From SVTX01 sp045602385 (GTDB lineage: Bacteria > Bacillota > Clostridia > Oscillospirales > CAG-272), in assembly GCA_045602385.1 (NCBI GenBank), contig JAZSBL010000020.1:1-48933 (forward strand): DNA of 48,933 nucleotides, in the 5' to 3' direction. Numbering within the stretch: position 1 is the stretch's first letter; every line of letters starts with the position of its first letter. The notes under the pieces were generated by a model, which was given only the letters and a program-made list of their open reading frames with translations, was not told the origin of the DNA and searched no databases. A program made the translations under genes and the position numbers. Positions 47,899 to 48,933 of this stretch are shown piece after piece.

Positions 47899-47927
47899 TT
47901 GCAAAATCTCCTAATTTATGGTAAAAT
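47899..47927 (+). promoter_or_regulatory. Promoter of spo0A
   Basis: TTGCAA (47899-47904), 17 bp, TAAAAT (47922-47927), a weaker SigA-type match than others in the window, compatible with activation. A SigH promoter was not clearly seen. Confidence 0.6.
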
Positions 47928-47972
47928 ATCAATGTAATAAATTTCCAAAAATTTACAGGAGGATACATAAAA

Positions 47973-48764
47973 ATGGAATACAATACAAAAATTCTGATAG
48001 CGGACGAGAACGCCGCCGCGCGTGCAAGACTTAAGGAGTGCTTTACCGACGCGGGCTGCAGATATATCGAGGAAGCGATAAACGGCGAGGACGCGCTCTC
48101 CAAGATTGGCAGAATACACCCCGACGTTGTAATTATAGATATATGGATGTCGAAGCTTGACGGATTGAGCGTTGTCAGAAGTGCAAAGGCAATGACCTAC
48201 GGCGAGGATAAGCCGCCCGTCATTATAATGACATCCCCTATCTCAAACCAAAACATCTTCGTGCAAGCACTTCAGGCAGGCGCGGAGCTCTGCCTTATCA
48301 AGCCCCTTAACCATTCTAACCTCATTGAGTACGTAGACAGTATGCTCAAAAACAGAAAAATGAAGATAGAGGTGTCGGCAGACGGCACAAAAGCGATGCA
48401 GGATAATACACCCGATATTGAGGCACAGGTCACGCGTATAATCCACCAGATCGGCGTGCCGGCGCATATCAAGGGCTACCAGTATCTCCGCACGGCAATC
48501 CTCCTGACCGTCAAGGATTCGGATATCATTAATTCGGTAACCAAGATCCTCTACCCCTCCGTTGCAAAAAAGTATTCCACCACAACAAGCCGCGTTGAGC
48601 GCGCTATCCGCCACGCAATCGAGGTCGCATGGGACAGAGGCGACGTGGATACCCTCAATTCCTATTTCGGATATACCATCCAAAACAACCGCGGAAAGCC
48701 CACTAACTCGGAATTCATCGCAATGATTGCAGATAATTTGAGACTGAAATATAAGTTGTATTAA
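47973..48764 (+). CDS. spo0A: Stage 0 sporulation response regulator Spo0A
   Basis: Master regulator of sporulation, 263 residues. The receiver domain (about 5-122) has the acidic pocket Asp11-Glu12, phosphoacceptor Asp56 in IIDIWMSKLDG and Lys110 in LIKPL. The C-terminal effector domain (about 145-263) carries the recognition helix region SRVERAIRHAIEVAW, near-invariant in the family. IWMS replaces the more common IWMP or IMMP. AGGAGGA precedes the ATG. It is a single gene behind two 0A boxes. Phosphorylation by orphan histidine kinases is expected in Clostridia; none is in this window. Confidence 0.97.
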   Translation: MEYNTKILIADENAAARARLKECFTDAGCRYIEEAINGEDALSKIGRIHPDVVIIDIWMSKLDGLSVVRSAKAMTYGEDKPPVIIMTSPISNQNIFVQALQAGAELCLIKPLNHSNLIEYVDSMLKNRKMKIEVSADGTKAMQDNTPDIEAQVTRIIHQIGVPAHIKGYQYLRTAILLTVKDSDIINSVTKILYPSVAKKYSTTTSRVERAIRHAIEVAWDRGDVDTLNSYFGYTIQNNRGKPTNSEFIAMIADNLRLKYKLY

Positions 48765-48814
48765 ATTATATTCGATTTTTGAATGCTCCATGGCTACAAA
48801 TACTTTTGTTTTCC

Positions 48815-48930
48815 GTCGCTTTTTCAAAAAGCGACCGCCAATCCAACGCGCGGAGCGTTGGTCGCCCTCCGCAGAGGGCGAAACTCCTTTATCGTTAGAA
48901 AGCGCCACGGAAGGGAAATGACAATCCGTG
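48815..48930. repeat. Array of four short hairpins downstream of spo0A
   Basis: Four inverted repeats in 116 bp: GTCGCTTTTT/AAAAAGCGAC (48815-48835), CCAACGC/GCGTTGG (48843-48861), TCGCCCTC/GAGGGCGA (48862-48881) and CACGGA/TCCGTG (48906-48930). The first three have perfect arms and nearly touch. No T-run follows, so ordinary termination is not the whole story. It resembles a dispersed intergenic palindromic element (REP- or MITE-like), possibly continuing past the window. Confidence 0.65.
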
Positions 48931-48933
48931 AGG

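Noticed and set aside
1..48933. tRNA, rRNA, CRISPR array or insertion sequence
   Set aside because: No cloverleaf-ending CCA units, rRNA signatures, regularly spaced repeats or transposase-like frames were seen by eye; a covariance-model scan would be needed to exclude a tRNA fully.

Overview
The window reads as a chromosomal core segment from an endospore-forming member of the Clostridia (Bacillota) with roughly balanced base composition, most like an uncultured gut lineage. The evidence is spo0A, spoIIP and ytfJ/gerW; T-box leaders in front of leuS and pheST; dprA-topA-trmFO, plsX-rnc-smc-ftsY and rdgB-yhbY-nadD-yqeK-rsfS in Firmicutes order; and extended Shine-Dalgarno sites throughout. 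The lineage below class is inference. I see no rRNA or tRNA gene, CRISPR array, transposase or prophage module.

Layout. 1-2660 (minus): leuS, cut by the window edge, with its T-box leader and promoter. 2711-5487: a low-molecular-weight phosphatase and SGNH lipoprotein pair, then a divergent unit of a self-cleaving (S24/LexA-type) repressor and a small membrane protein. 5533-6672 (minus): spoIIP. 6778-13743 (plus): an oligopeptide-binding lipoprotein, then an MBL hydrolase, gltX, glnS and a DUF1294 protein. 13805-17857: T-box, pheS, pheT, ynzC. 17876-20344: RNHCP, ruvX and two unrecognised membrane proteins, one with an HELSH metalloprotease-like motif. 20348-36787 (minus): a nearly gapless 15-gene block, trmH-like, dprA, topA, trmFO, plsX, rnc, radical SAM, smc, ftsY, small membrane protein, rdgB, yhbY, nadD, yqeK, rsfS. 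37038-38471 (minus): infC-rpmI-rplT with an attenuator leader. 38472-39066: non-coding, with a TGTCG-box cluster, a strong promoter and a candidate structured RNA. 39067-47780 (plus): lon, then engB, M50 protease, scpA, scpB, DUF2953, ytfJ, dacF, rluB. 47783-48764: spo0A behind two perfect 0A boxes. The right end carries an array of short hairpins.

The genes are mostly translation (four aminoacyl-tRNA synthetases, L20, L35, IF-3, RsfS, YhbY, EngB, TrmFO, RluB, RNase III), chromosome maintenance (SMC, ScpA/B, TopA, DprA, RuvX, RdgB), secretion (FtsY), envelope (DacF, PlsX) and sporulation. Neighbours in the minus-strand block overlap or nearly touch, pointing to co-transcription and translational coupling.

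The most unusual signals are regulatory. Two divergent promoters at 4881-5035 carry the same 11-bp motif at the same distance from the -10. infC appears to start at AUA. A 22-bp hairpin buries the dacF ribosome-binding site. A probable ~135-nt RNA or lon leader lies at 38813-38950 downstream of a cluster of Spo0A-box-like sites. Promoters are strikingly uniform: eleven have an exact TATAAT -10 with a 17-bp spacer.
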